NCBI RefSeq assembly: GCF_001952935.1 | Contig: NZ_CP018319.1 | Coordinates: forward strand, 5,042,001-5,106,000 | DNA length: 64,000 nucleotides | From: Pseudomonas frederiksbergensis | Lineage (GTDB): Bacteria; Pseudomonadota; Gammaproteobacteria; Pseudomonadales; Pseudomonadaceae | Direction of reading: 5' to 3' | Shown: positions 47,979 to 56,352 of the stretch, in pieces | How positions within the stretch are numbered: position 1 is the stretch's first letter | Layout of the letters: each line of letters starts with the position of its first letter | Notes under the pieces: generated by a model | Seen by the model: only the letters and a program-made list of their open reading frames with translations | Database searches by the model: none | Told to the model about the DNA's origin: nothing | Position numbers and translations under genes: made by a program

Positions 47979-48269
47979 GTTCTTTCCTTTTTCCCAGTCG
48001 TTCAGAGGTGTGTTGATGGGCTCACTCTAAAGCACACCCGCTGTTCGACGTTGTATGAAAAAGCCGCTGTAACCTGATGAAAACGGAATAGAAAATGTAC
48101 GAAAGTTCGAAAGTGGATGAGGTCTCGTTCGGAATATTTGGACATCTTTTGATCTGTAACAGAGGATTTTTCAGCAATGGCCTACTTCGGCAACACCCTT
48201 TGCCTGTGAGTCGTGTCTCGATTCCGACGTCCGGCCCTCAATGTGAGGACTGGACGTTGGGTGTGTGGC
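47979..48269. other. Gene-free stretch between lipase and DAHP synthase
   Basis: 291 bases. An imperfect hairpin at about 48226-48262 (CCGACGTCCGGCCCTCA and its partner TGAGGACTGGACGTTGG) lies just past the DAHP synthase stop and may end its transcript, though no T run follows. A 69-codon plus-strand ORF here overlaps the DAHP synthase gene and looks spurious. Confidence 0.45.
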
Positions 48270-49358
48270 TCACGCCGATTGTTGATCCCTGTTCCGAGCC
48301 CTGAGCCGATCGGCTGCCTGGCGCAACAACAGTTCTGTTGCGCTCCAGCCAAGGCAGCCGTCCGTGACTGACACTCCGTAATGCATGGACGGGCTCAGCG
48401 GTTGGCAGCCTTCGAACAGGTGACTCTCGATCATCATGCCGATCAGTGATCGATCGCCTTGCAGGCGCTGTTCAAGCACATCGTTAAATACCGCTGGCTG
48501 ACGCAACGGGTCTTTGCCGCTGTTGGCATGGCTGCAGTCGACCATGATCCGGGCCGGGATCTTCAGTTTGATCAAGTCGCTGTTCACCCGGGCGACGCTG
48601 TCGCGGTCGTAGTTCGGCCCGCGGTGTCCGCCACGCAGTACCAGGTGGGTGTCGGGGTTGCCCGGCGTTTGAATGATTGCCGGGTGACCCTGGCTGTCGA
48701 CGCCGAAATGGCGATGCGGATGGGCGGCAGAACGCATGGCGTCGCTGGCCACACCGACACCACCATCGGTGCCGTTCTTGAAGCCGACCGGCATGCTCAG
48801 GCCACTGGCCATTTCACGGTGGATCTGCGATTCGGTGGTGCGAGCGCCAATGGCGACCCAGCTCAGCAGATCGTCGAAGTAGCCGGCAGCCATCGGTTGC
48901 AGCAGTTCGGTGGCAATCGGCAATCCCAGGCGGAGCATTTCGCGCATCAACTCGCGGGACAGCGTCAAACCTCCCGCCATGTCATCGCTGCCATCCAGAT
49001 GAGGATCGTAGGCCAGGCCTTTCCAGCCAACGGTGGTGCGGGGTTTTTCGACGTAGGCGCGCATCACCAGCAGCATTTCATCGCTGACGTCGGCGGCGAG
49101 GCGGGCGAGGTTGCCGGCGTATTCGAGGGCGGACTGAGGATCGTGAATCGAGCAGGGACCGACGATGACCAGCAGACGGGAATCTTCACCGTTGAGGATC
49201 GCGCGAACCGCTTGGCGGTGGGCGGCGACTTGCTGGGTCAGGGCATTGCTGAGAGGCAGTTGCTGTTTGAGTTGCAATGAACTGGGTAGACGCAGGGTCA
49301 GCGCTTCATTGGCAGGGCTCAAGGTGGACAGCGGCAGAGCAGAGACGGACGAGTTCAT
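48270..49358 (-). CDS. aroF: 3-deoxy-7-phosphoheptulonate (DAHP) synthase, type I
   Basis: A 362 aa enzyme that condenses phosphoenolpyruvate and erythrose 4-phosphate in the first step of aromatic amino acid synthesis. Motifs: VIVGPCSIHDP at 65-75, RAYVEKPRTTVGWKGL, IGARTTESQIHREMASGLS and MVDCSHANSGKDP with metal ligands. AGGA precedes the ATG at 49358. The long leader upstream has an aromatic-rich peptide, a terminator and a second small ORF, so transcription is probably attenuated by aromatic aminoacyl-tRNA supply. The feedback inhibitor cannot be read from the sequence; the symbol is by type only. Confidence 0.9.
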   Translation of the reverse strand: MNSSVSALPLSTLSPANEALTLRLPSSLQLKQQLPLSNALTQQVAAHRQAVRAILNGEDSRLLVIVGPCSIHDPQSALEYAGNLARLAADVSDEMLLVMRAYVEKPRTTVGWKGLAYDPHLDGSDDMAGGLTLSRELMREMLRLGLPIATELLQPMAAGYFDDLLSWVAIGARTTESQIHREMASGLSMPVGFKNGTDGGVGVASDAMRSAAHPHRHFGVDSQGHPAIIQTPGNPDTHLVLRGGHRGPNYDRDSVARVNSDLIKLKIPARIMVDCSHANSGKDPLRQPAVFNDVLEQRLQGDRSLIGMMIESHLFEGCQPLSPSMHYGVSVTDGCLGWSATELLLRQAADRLRARNRDQQSA

Positions 49359-49406
49359 GTTCGGGCTTCCTGGGCTGGCGGCGGGTTCGTTCCCGCGCGC
49401 TCGGCC

Positions 49407-49559
49407 CTACTGGGGTGTTCGACAATTGGCCGGATTGGCTGCGTGTGTGTGCTTGCCACCTGTGGGTGACCGATCGGAGGCGGCAGGCTGTCCCGAGCGG
49501 AGGCTGCTAAATCGCCAGGCGGAAAAACTGTCGTAACGGTAATAAGTGGCGTAGTTCAT
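49407..49559 (-). CDS. Second small ORF of the DAHP synthase leader (50 aa, Tyr-rich start)
   Basis: ATG at 49559 with a strong AGAGGA site seven bases before it, stop TAG at 49407-49409, ending 48 bases before the synthase. The start MNYATYYRYDSFSAWRF has four Tyr in nine residues plus Phe and Trp. It lies after the intrinsic terminator, so it would be made only on read-through transcripts. It could be a second sensing peptide or a conserved small protein. Confidence 0.6.
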   Translation of the reverse strand: MNYATYYRYDSFSAWRFSSLRSGQPAASDRSPTGGKHTHAANPANCRTPQ

Positions 49560-49605
49560 TGTTGAATCCTCTGGTTGTCTGGTGTGTCGCTAAAAATGTG
49601 CGGGG

Positions 49606-49645
49606 CTGAAAAAACAAAACCCCCGGTCGGGAAGCCGACCGGGGG
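49606..49645 (-). terminator. Intrinsic terminator (attenuator) of the DAHP synthase leader
   Basis: On the minus strand, perfect 11-base arms CCCCCGGTCGG and CCGACCGGGGG around a CTTC loop are followed by TTTTGTTTTTT. It lies between the leader peptide stop and the second small ORF. The competing hairpin TGGGTAT/ATACCCA at 49689-49725 covers the aromatic codons of the leader. Confidence 0.9.
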
Positions 49646-49694
49646 TTGAGAAATCTCTGGTGGCGACCCGTTTAAAGTGGGCGCCGTGTGGGTA

Positions 49695-49823
49695 TCAGGC
49701 GCGCCAGTGGCTAAACCAATACCCAAAATAAAAGCTGACCGGAGCACAAACGTCAGTCACCCGGGCAGCCGCCACCGAGCGCAGGGCGCTGACGGTACGA
49801 AGCTGTGAGAGGGTGTTGAACAT
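49695..49823 (-). CDS. Aromatic leader peptide of DAHP synthase
   Basis: 42 codons from ATG 49823 (GGAG six to eight bases upstream) to TGA. The peptide ends SFYFGYWFSHWRA, with seven aromatic residues in ten codons (F, Y, F, Y, W, F, W). The stop is followed by an intrinsic terminator. This is the classical layout of ribosome-mediated attenuation. Starvation for Phe, Tyr or Trp should stall the ribosome and let transcription proceed into the synthase gene. Confidence 0.88.
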   Translation of the reverse strand: MFNTLSQLRTVSALRSVAAARVTDVCAPVSFYFGYWFSHWRA

Positions 49824-49983
49824 GGTTTGTCTCCGATGAGTGCGCCGAGCTTACTAGAGGCCGGTACGTGGATTCAATCAGAAAATGCTATCGATTACCG
49901 GCGGCATTTTCTATCGCTTGAGTGCGTCGCCGGTTGTGACACACTTTGTGCTTCGCTTATGTACAACCTCGCAAGGACGAATC

Positions 49984-50742
49984 ATGACGCCACTGATCAT
50001 CGCCGCTGCTCAATCGGTCTCCATCGCCGGTGACCTTGACGCAAACATTGTGTGGCATCAGCGCTTCATGCAAGTTGCTGCTGAGCAGGGCGTGCAATTG
50101 CTGGTGTTCCCGGAGTTGTCACTGACCGGGTACGAGCGTGGACTTGCGGCTGAATTGGCCATTGCGCCAGACGCCAGGGTTCTGCAACCGCTACGGGATC
50201 TCGCTCGGGAAATCGGTGTGACGACTGTCGTCGGGATGCCGATTCGCCTGTCGGAGGATTCGCCCGTATTGATTGGGGCGCTGGTGTTGGGCGCTGATGG
50301 ATCGCTCGGGATCTACAGCAAGCAACATCTGCATCCAGGCGAGGAGGTGGCATTTGCACCGGGAACCGGCGGTCCGACCCTGACCGTAGGTGCCGATACG
50401 GTCGCGTTGGCGGTGTGCGCGGATTTCTCCCATCCCAGTCATGCCGCCGCGGCGGCGCAGCAAGGCTCCGGTCTGTATGCGGCGGGCGTGCTGATCACGG
50501 AAAACGGCTACGCCCCGGATACCGCGTTGTTACAAGGCTACGCCAGCGTTCATTCGATGGCGGTCCTGATGGCCAACCATGGCGGTGCAACGGGGGGCTG
50601 GGAATCGGCAGGACGCAGCGCGATCTGGGCTTCGGGCGGTTCGCTGATTGCGGCCGCGCCGGGTACAGGCAACCTGATGGTGGTGGCTCGCCGCGATGCT
50701 GATGGTTGGCAGGGGCAAATAGTGACTGTCGAGGAGGCTTGA
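49984..50742 (+). CDS. Carbon-nitrogen hydrolase (nitrilase superfamily)
   Basis: A 252 aa enzyme with the Glu-Lys-Cys triad: E44 in LLVFPELSLTGY, K113 in YSKQHLHPGE and C145 in LAVCADFSHP. These enzymes hydrolyse amides or related C-N bonds; the substrate is not evident. AAGGA before ATG 49984 fixes the start against a longer frame from 49885. The stop overlaps the following acetyltransferase start (TGATG), so the two form an operon, divergent from the DAHP synthase leader. Confidence 0.9.
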   Translation: MTPLIIAAAQSVSIAGDLDANIVWHQRFMQVAAEQGVQLLVFPELSLTGYERGLAAELAIAPDARVLQPLRDLAREIGVTTVVGMPIRLSEDSPVLIGALVLGADGSLGIYSKQHLHPGEEVAFAPGTGGPTLTVGADTVALAVCADFSHPSHAAAAAQQGSGLYAAGVLITENGYAPDTALLQGYASVHSMAVLMANHGGATGGWESAGRSAIWASGGSLIAAAPGTGNLMVVARRDADGWQGQIVTVEEA

Positions 50743-51185
50743 TGGCATTCGAATTACGCCCGGCGACGCACCGGGACCTCGCCTTCGCTCGTGAACTGAC
50801 CCGAAAAAACATGCTGCGCTATTACATTCAGCACGATCTGCTGTGGCAGGACGAAGGTTTTGATGTTGGCTGGGCAGGGCGCGAAAATTGGTTGATTGTG
50901 CGCAATGAGACCTTGCTAGGCTTCGTCAGCCTGAGTCGTGACGCCAAAGCCCTGTACATCCGCGAGTTGCATGTCATTGAAGCGTTTCGAGGGCAGGGCG
51001 CCGGTTCCTGGACGATTGATCAGGTATTCGCCATGGCGTGCAAGGAGCGGCGTCCGGCATTGCGCTTGACGGTTTTTGAAAATAATCCTGCGCAAGCGTT
51101 GTATGCGAGAAAGGGCCTCAAGGTGGTCGGCACGGACGAGTGTTTCCTGAGAATGCAGCGTGATATCAACGCCTCGCCTGGCTGA
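50742..51185 (+). CDS. GNAT-family N-acetyltransferase
   Basis: 147 aa. The acetyl-CoA site is in RELHVIEAFRGQGAGSWTID (R/Q-x-x-G-x-G/A form), and the late strand has RLTVFENNPAQALYARKGLK. The substrate is unknown. GAGGAGG precedes the ATG, which shares a base with the hydrolase stop. Confidence 0.9.
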   Translation: MAFELRPATHRDLAFARELTRKNMLRYYIQHDLLWQDEGFDVGWAGRENWLIVRNETLLGFVSLSRDAKALYIRELHVIEAFRGQGAGSWTIDQVFAMACKERRPALRLTVFENNPAQALYARKGLKVVGTDECFLRMQRDINASPG

Positions 51186-51311
51186 AGCACGCATACGGCA
51201 AGCCTTTCAAGATGTATTGAAACTTTTTATATGACGCTTGCCGCTAGGTCTGCCAGTTGCTTTTTGCTAAGGTGTTGGCAACCCAATAAGACCATATCGC
51301 GAGGTGTCTGC

Positions 51312-51953
51312 TTGATTAGGGTGCTAGTAGTCGATGACCATGATCTCGTTCGTACAGGCATTACACGAATGCTGGCTGACATCGATGGCCTGCAAGTAGT
51401 CGGCCAGGCTGAGTCAGGCGAAGAATCCCTGCTCAAGGCGCGTGAGTTGAAACCCGATGTGGTCCTGATGGACGTCAAGATGCCCGGTATCGGCGGTCTT
51501 GAAGCCACGCGCAAATTATTGCGCAGTCACCCGGATATCAAAGTCGTCGCGGTCACCGTGTGCGAAGAAGATCCGTTTCCGACCCGGTTGTTGCAGGCCG
51601 GTGCCGCGGGCTATCTGACCAAGGGCGCCGGGTTGCCGGAAATGGTCCAGGCCATCCGCCTGGTGTTTGCCGGGCAGCGCTACATCAGCCCGCAGATCGC
51701 GCAACAACTGGCGATCAAATCCTTCCAGCCGACCAATGATTCACCTTTCGACGCCTTGTCGGAGCGGGAAATCCAGATCGCGCTGATGATTGTCGGCTGT
51801 CAGAAGGTCCAGATCATTTCCGACAAGCTGTGTCTGTCGCCAAAAACCGTCAACACTTACCGTTACCGCATTTTCGAGAAGCTTTCGATCAGCAGCGATG
51901 TCGAGTTGACGCTGTTGGCGGTTCGTCACGGCATGGTCGATGCCAGCCTCTGA
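51312..51953 (+). CDS. gacA: Response regulator GacA
   Basis: A 213 aa LuxR-type response regulator of the GacS/GacA system that controls secondary metabolism through small Rsm RNAs. The receiver has its acceptor Asp at D54 (VVLMDVKMPGIGG). The helix-turn-helix block is LSEREIQIALMIVGCQKVQI followed by LSPKTVNTYRYRIFEKL. Translation starts at a TTG (51312) after GCGAGGTG, as in other Pseudomonas gacA genes. An upstream in-frame extension to 51231 has no support. uvrC follows after two bases. Confidence 0.95.
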   Translation: MIRVLVVDDHDLVRTGITRMLADIDGLQVVGQAESGEESLLKARELKPDVVLMDVKMPGIGGLEATRKLLRSHPDIKVVAVTVCEEDPFPTRLLQAGAAGYLTKGAGLPEMVQAIRLVFAGQRYISPQIAQQLAIKSFQPTNDSPFDALSEREIQIALMIVGCQKVQIISDKLCLSPKTVNTYRYRIFEKLSISSDVELTLLAVRHGMVDASL

Positions 51954-51955
51954 AA

Positions 51956-53779
51956 ATGACTGAAGTCTTCGATCCAAGCGCCTTTCTGTCGACGGTCAGT
52001 GGGCGTCCCGGTGTGTATCGCATGTTCGACAGCGAGGCACGCCTGCTCTATGTCGGCAAGGCCAAGAACCTCAAGAATCGCCTGTCGAGTTACTTCCGCA
52101 AATCCGGTCTTGCGCCCAAGACTGCGGCGCTGGTCGCGCGTATCGCTCAGGTCGAAACGACGATTACGGCCAATGAAACCGAAGCCTTGTTGCTTGAGCA
52201 GACGCTGATCAAGGAATGGCGTCCGCCCTACAACATCCTGCTGCGCGACGATAAATCCTACCCCTATGTCTTTCTCTCGGATGGCCAGTTCCCACGCTTG
52301 AGCATCCATCGCGGTGCAAAAAAGGCCAAGGGCAAGTATTTCGGCCCTTATCCCAGTGCTGGTGCGATTCGTGAAAGCCTGAGCCTCCTGCAGAAGACGT
52401 TTTTCGTTCGCCAGTGCGAAGACAGCTATTACAAGAACCGTACGCGCCCTTGTCTGCAATACCAGATCAAACGTTGCAAGGCGCCCTGTGTCGGGTTGGT
52501 GGAGCCCGAGGTGTATGCCGAAGACGTCCGGCACTCGGTGATGTTCCTTGAGGGGCGCAGCAATGCGCTGACGGACGAGTTGTCCGCAGCCATGGAAGAG
52601 GCGGCGATCAACCTCGAGTTCGAGCGTGCTGCTGAGCTGCGGGATCAGATTTCATTGCTGCGCCGGGTCCAGGACCAGCAAAGCATGGAAGGCGGGACGG
52701 GCGATGTCGACGTGATCGCAGCGTTCGTCAATCCAGGTGGTGCCTGCGTTCATTTGATCAGTGTGCGGGGCGGGCGGGTGTTGGGGAGCAAGAACTTCTT
52801 TCCGCAGGTGGGTATTGAAGAGGACGTTTCTGAAGTCATGGCGGCGTTTCTCGGCCAGTACTTCATCAGCAGTCCCGAGCGCGACCTGCCGAGCGAACTG
52901 ATCGTCAACGTGGTTCACGAAGACTTCCCGACCCTGATCGCAGCCATCGATGAGCTGCGTGGTCGCGAATTGACCATCAGTCACAGGGTTCGTGGTACAC
53001 GAGCACGCTGGCAACAGCTGGCGGTCACCAATGCCGAGCAGGCACTGGGAGCGCGACTAGCCAATCGTCAACACGTTGCTGCACGTTTCGATGCCCTGGC
53101 GGAAGTGCTGAACCTGGACGAACCGCCACAGCGCCTGGAGTGTTACGACATCAGTCACTCCAGTGGTGAAGCGACCGTGGCATCCTGCGTGGTGTTCGGC
53201 CCCGAAGGTCCGATCAAGTCCGACTACCGTCGCTACAACATTGAAGGCGTCACCCCGGGCGATGATTACGCCGCTATGCATCAGGCCCTGACCCGGCGCT
53301 TCAGCAAACTGAAGGACGGGGAGGGCAAGCTTCCGGACATTTTGCTGGTGGACGGTGGCAAGGGGCAGCTGTCCATGGCCCGCGACGTGCTCAATGAATT
53401 GGCCGTGCCTGATCTGATTTTGCTGGGTGTAGCCAAGGGCGCCACGCGCAAGGCCGGTTTCGAAACCCTGTACCTGAACGATGCTGCCCACGAATTCACC
53501 TTGCGCGGTGACTCCCCCGCGCTGCATTTGATCCAGCAGATACGCGACGAAGCTCACCGTTTCGCGATTACCGGGCACCGCGCCCGTCGTGGCAAAACCC
53601 GCCGCACGTCTACGCTTGAGGGCGTTGCCGGTGTCGGGCCGACACGCCGCCGCGATTTGTTGAAACATTTTGGTGGATTGCAGGAGCTGTCTCGTGCCAG
53701 CATCGAAGAGATCGCCAAAGCACCCGGGATCAGTAAAAAGCTCGCAGAGTTGATTTATGCCAATCTGCACAGCGAGTAG
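51956..53779 (+). CDS. uvrC: Excinuclease ABC subunit C
   Basis: A 607 aa nucleotide-excision repair nuclease. The GIY-YIG domain (GVYRMFDSEARLLYVGKAKN) makes the 3' cut, a UvrB-binding UVR motif lies near residues 200-240 (INLEFERAAELRDQISLLRR), the RNase H-like domain (ECYDISHSSGEATVASCVVF) makes the 5' cut, and two helix-hairpin-helix motifs end the protein. The ATG at 51956 starts two bases after the gacA stop. The gacA-uvrC pairing is conserved across gammaproteobacteria. Confidence 0.97.
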   Translation: MTEVFDPSAFLSTVSGRPGVYRMFDSEARLLYVGKAKNLKNRLSSYFRKSGLAPKTAALVARIAQVETTITANETEALLLEQTLIKEWRPPYNILLRDDKSYPYVFLSDGQFPRLSIHRGAKKAKGKYFGPYPSAGAIRESLSLLQKTFFVRQCEDSYYKNRTRPCLQYQIKRCKAPCVGLVEPEVYAEDVRHSVMFLEGRSNALTDELSAAMEEAAINLEFERAAELRDQISLLRRVQDQQSMEGGTGDVDVIAAFVNPGGACVHLISVRGGRVLGSKNFFPQVGIEEDVSEVMAAFLGQYFISSPERDLPSELIVNVVHEDFPTLIAAIDELRGRELTISHRVRGTRARWQQLAVTNAEQALGARLANRQHVAARFDALAEVLNLDEPPQRLECYDISHSSGEATVASCVVFGPEGPIKSDYRRYNIEGVTPGDDYAAMHQALTRRFSKLKDGEGKLPDILLVDGGKGQLSMARDVLNELAVPDLILLGVAKGATRKAGFETLYLNDAAHEFTLRGDSPALHLIQQIRDEAHRFAITGHRARRGKTRRTSTLEGVAGVGPTRRRDLLKHFGGLQELSRASIEEIAKAPGISKKLAELIYANLHSE

Positions 53780-53811
53780 AATGCCCCCTCACCTCGTAGC
53801 CAGTTGTGCCG

Positions 53812-54372
53812 ATGAATATCCCTAATCTGATTACCGTACTACGCGTCCTGCTCATTCCGATCTTCATTTTGCTGTTCTACCTGCCGTATCAATGGAGCTA
53901 CCTGGCGTCCGCCTCGGTGTTCGCATTTGCCGCTGCCACAGACTGGCTGGACGGGTATCTGGCCCGCCGACTGGAACAAAGCACGCCGTTCGGGGCTTTC
54001 CTCGATCCCGTGGCCGACAAGCTGATGGTCGCTGTTGCGCTGGTATTGCTGGTGCAAGAACACGGCAACCTGTGGCTCACACTGCCGGCCGCCGTGATCA
54101 TCGGTCGCGAGATTGTCGTCTCGGCACTTCGCGAATGGATGGCCGAACTCGGCGCCCGCGCTCACGTCGCGGTGTCGAACCTGGGCAAATGGAAAACCGC
54201 CGCGCAAATGCTGGCGCTGGTGATCCTGCTGGCCAATCCGTCGGATTTCACGTTCTGGGTACTGCTGGGTTACGCCTTGCTGCTGATATCCGCGGGCCTG
54301 ACGTTGTGGTCCATGGTCCAGTATTTGCGGGCTGCCTGGCCGCATCTGAAGACCGACGTGGAAAAGAAATAA
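53812..54372 (+). CDS. pgsA: CDP-diacylglycerol-glycerol-3-phosphate 3-phosphatidyltransferase
   Basis: A 186 aa inner-membrane enzyme that makes phosphatidylglycerol phosphate. The CDP-alcohol transferase motif is DGYLARR followed by GAFLDPVADK, in the DG-x2-AR-x8-G-x3-D-x3-D pattern. About four to five helices are visible, and the C-terminus is short and basic. ATG 53812 was chosen over a GTG two codons upstream. It follows uvrC in the conserved gacA-uvrC-pgsA-tRNA order. Confidence 0.95.
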   Translation: MNIPNLITVLRVLLIPIFILLFYLPYQWSYLASASVFAFAAATDWLDGYLARRLEQSTPFGAFLDPVADKLMVAVALVLLVQEHGNLWLTLPAAVIIGREIVVSALREWMAELGARAHVAVSNLGKWKTAAQMLALVILLANPSDFTFWVLLGYALLLISAGLTLWSMVQYLRAAWPHLKTDVEKK

Positions 54373-54434
54373 ACTTTTTTGAATCAAGGGGTTGACGGGG
54401 CTTCTGGAATCTATAGAATGCGCCACACCAAGAC

Positions 54435-54510
<76 letters not shown>

Positions 54511-54520
54511 AGCATTAAAA

Positions 54521-54552
54521 AATGGATCTCTGAAAAGAGGTCCATTTTTTTT
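54521..54552 (+). terminator. Intrinsic terminator after tRNA-Gly
   Basis: AATGGATCTCT and AGAGGTCCATT pair across a short A-rich loop, followed by eight T. Confidence 0.85.
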
Positions 54553-54621
54553 CGTCCAAAGAAAAGTCTTTCTTTGCCGAGTTCCTCCTGAAAGCACGCT
54601 CGTGGCTGCCAATACGATAGC

Positions 54622-54912
54622 GTGGGGCTGCTGTTTGTCCCCTCTCTGGTCGGGCATCTACTGCTTGGCATCGAACTGACCGGTGTCATCGTCCGCATGG
54701 CCGGCATCGCTCTCATCGCCTTGGCGGTCGCCTGCTGGCCCGGCCCACCCATGCTCGGCATGTTGATCTATAACGCAGCCGTTGCGCTGTATCTCACCTA
54801 CGTTGGCTTCTGCGGCGACGCGAGAGGGGTTCTCTTGTGGCCAGTGGTCATCTTGCACGCAGTGATGACGGTACTTTTGATACGTGCAATGACGAGGAAG
54901 GTCACGCATTGA
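54622..54912 (+). CDS. Small membrane protein, probably N-terminally truncated
   Basis: 96 aa with three hydrophobic segments (VGHLLLGIELTGVIVRMAGI, IALIALAVACWPG and VLLWPVVILHAVMTVLLIRA). The only start is a GTG at 54622 without a ribosome site, and the frame enters directly in a membrane segment, where relatives I know have about 30 more residues. It may be a remnant. It lies just after the tRNA terminator. Confidence 0.55.
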   Translation: MGLLFVPSLVGHLLLGIELTGVIVRMAGIALIALAVACWPGPPMLGMLIYNAAVALYLTYVGFCGDARGVLLWPVVILHAVMTVLLIRAMTRKVTH

Positions 54913-55121
54913 GCTCCGTCATTATCGGCGCCATCGTTTTTGCCTGCCTGTTCGCTACCGCGGTGATAAGAATGCTGCTGCACATGCGATTACCGATTCA
55001 TCACCTGGATGTCGAGTCCAAAGAGGGCGCGCCAGGTCGGGCGTTTTTTCGCACAACAGTACGGTTTCGTATTGGGTCAAGTACTCGGCCACCCTGTCTC
55101 GGAAATCGGGCAAGACGGCTA
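54909..55121 (+). pseudogene. Remnant of a DUF4239-like membrane protein gene
   Basis: From TTG 54909 the frame reads LSSVIIGAIVFACLFATAVI, then MRLPIHHLDVESKE, matching the N-terminus of DUF4239-type proteins (a helix, then HHL and SK motifs). After SKE the family sequence stops and the frame continues into unrelated Arg-rich residues. At most 45 of some 250 residues survive. It overlaps the previous gene's stop, as if the two had once been an operon. Confidence 0.6.
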
Positions 55122-55471
55122 TGAGACCGATGCGCCCTTTGTTCGTGACCGCCATGGTGTTTGCCGCTTTGCTGCTCGCCGGTTGTGCCTCCACGCCGAA
55201 CGATCCGACCCTGACCTTGCAGACCAGCAAGACCCCGGCCCAATACGCCGACTGTGTCGTGCCGAAATTGCAGGGCAGTGCGTTGAACCCGACTGTCTCG
55301 CAGACCCAGCGCAGCTACCGGATCGTCGTGCCGAGCAAAGTCTCGGCGGATAACGTGCTGGAAGCCTACAAGACCGGGAGCGGCGGCAAGGTGTTCATCT
55401 ACGAACGGCATTTGCTGGCCTCGAACTTCCTGCCTTCAAGTTTTGAACGCGCTGCGCAGGATTGCATCTGA
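55121..55471 (+). CDS. Small predicted lipoprotein of unknown function
   Basis: 116 aa. A type II signal peptide (LFVTAMVFAALLLAGC) ends in the lipobox LAGC at about residues 19-22, so it should be anchored in the outer or inner membrane. The mature part (TPAQYADCVVPKLQG and GSGGKVFIYERHLLAS) has two further Cys that may pair. I know no function. ATG 55121 and ATG 55130 are both possible. A terminator follows. Confidence 0.8.
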   Translation: MRPMRPLFVTAMVFAALLLAGCASTPNDPTLTLQTSKTPAQYADCVVPKLQGSALNPTVSQTQRSYRIVVPSKVSADNVLEAYKTGSGGKVFIYERHLLASNFLPSSFERAAQDCI

Positions 55472-55532
55472 TCCTGGCCCGTAAACGCTTCTCACCGTGC
55501 TCCTTTGGTTGGCCGCAACCAACCAGTTTTTT

Positions 55533-55567
55533 GCCCCGCACCGGATTCGGTGGCGGGGCTTTTTTTC
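55533..55567 (+). terminator. Intrinsic terminator after the lipoprotein gene
   Basis: GCCCCGCACC and GGTGGCGGGGC arms with a short loop, followed by seven T. The same stem could serve the convergent TetR gene weakly. Confidence 0.85.
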
Positions 55568-55609
55568 GTCTGCTGTGTCGTATTGATGATGGTTTACATC
55601 TGCTGGCTT

Positions 55610-56224
55610 CTAGCAGGAGGCTGCAATGTCCCACGTCAACATTATCTGAGTGATGGCCGCATCAATGACCTCATGCGGCGTGTTATCACGAGCGAGGATG
55701 GAAATGCCCTGCAAGAAACTGTCGAACACCGCAGCCATCGCGGGCGCGTGAGTATTGCCCGGCAACTGACCGGCACTGACTCCCCGTTCGACACACGCCA
55801 AAATCCCCGCGCGCGTCCGGGCGCGAGATTGGGTCAGGGCATCGACCACCCGAGCATTCTCCGGGCTGGGTGCGCTCATCACACCGAGGGTCACCATGCA
55901 GCCCTTGGGATGACTGTCCTCACACTGCATGCGCGCCGACTGGCGTAGCGCAGTCTCGATGGCCTGGCGTGGCGGCAGGCTCTCGTCCCACAGACATTCG
56001 GTGACCTGAGCGAAGGTCGCCAGGTAACGCTGCACACACTCATCAAACAACGCTTCCTTGGAACCGAACGCTGCGTAAAAACTTGGTGCGGAAATCCCTC
56101 TGCCCAGTCCGGCTTTCAACTTTGCGAGCGAGGTCGTGTCGTAGCCGTGTTGCCAAAACAAATGCATGGCCTGTTCCACAGCGTGGTCGCGGTCGAAGGT
56201 GCGGGGGCGGCCCATTTGCGCCAT
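55610..56224 (-). CDS. TetR-family repressor
   Basis: 204 aa. The helix-turn-helix at about 10-55 is FDRDHAVEQAMHLFWQHGYD, then TTSLAKLKAGLG, and the C-terminal ligand domain resembles the AcrR/NemR branch. A strong AGAGGAG site fixes ATG 56224. It is divergent from an MFS pump, with a 17-base motif present on both sides of the gap, so it most likely represses both genes until a toxic compound binds. Confidence 0.9.
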   Translation of the reverse strand: MAQMGRPRTFDRDHAVEQAMHLFWQHGYDTTSLAKLKAGLGRGISAPSFYAAFGSKEALFDECVQRYLATFAQVTECLWDESLPPRQAIETALRQSARMQCEDSHPKGCMVTLGVMSAPSPENARVVDALTQSRARTRAGILACVERGVSAGQLPGNTHAPAMAAVFDSFLQGISILARDNTPHEVIDAAITQIMLTWDIAASC

Positions 56225-56250
56225 TTCAAGGCTCCTCTGGATGACGAGAT

Positions 56251-56322
56251 AAATACTAGTCGATACATAAGTCATTGACAACGAACACGGGCATCCTTCA
56301 ACATTTGTATCGATCAGTATTT
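56251..56322. promoter_or_regulatory. Inverted operator pair between tetR and the MFS gene
   Basis: AAATACTAGTCGATACA at 56251-56267 and its near-inverse TGTATCGATCAGTATTT at 56306-56322 (two mismatches), 38 bases apart. Each lies close to one of the two divergent starts, as expected for a repressor binding both promoters. Confidence 0.75.
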
Positions 56323-56352
56323 AAGTCTGAATCCTCACTCAAGGAATCTCCC

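Noticed and set aside
48095..48304. 69-codon plus-strand ORF after the lipase
   Set aside because: No ribosome site, overlaps the 3' end of the DAHP synthase gene, and covers a hairpin; composition is not protein-like.
54955..55230. Minus-strand ORF through the decayed region after tRNA-Gly
   Set aside because: Part of it (DFRDRVAEYLTQYETVLLCE) looks protein-like, but it has no ribosome site and runs antisense through the lipoprotein gene start; I could not support it as a gene.
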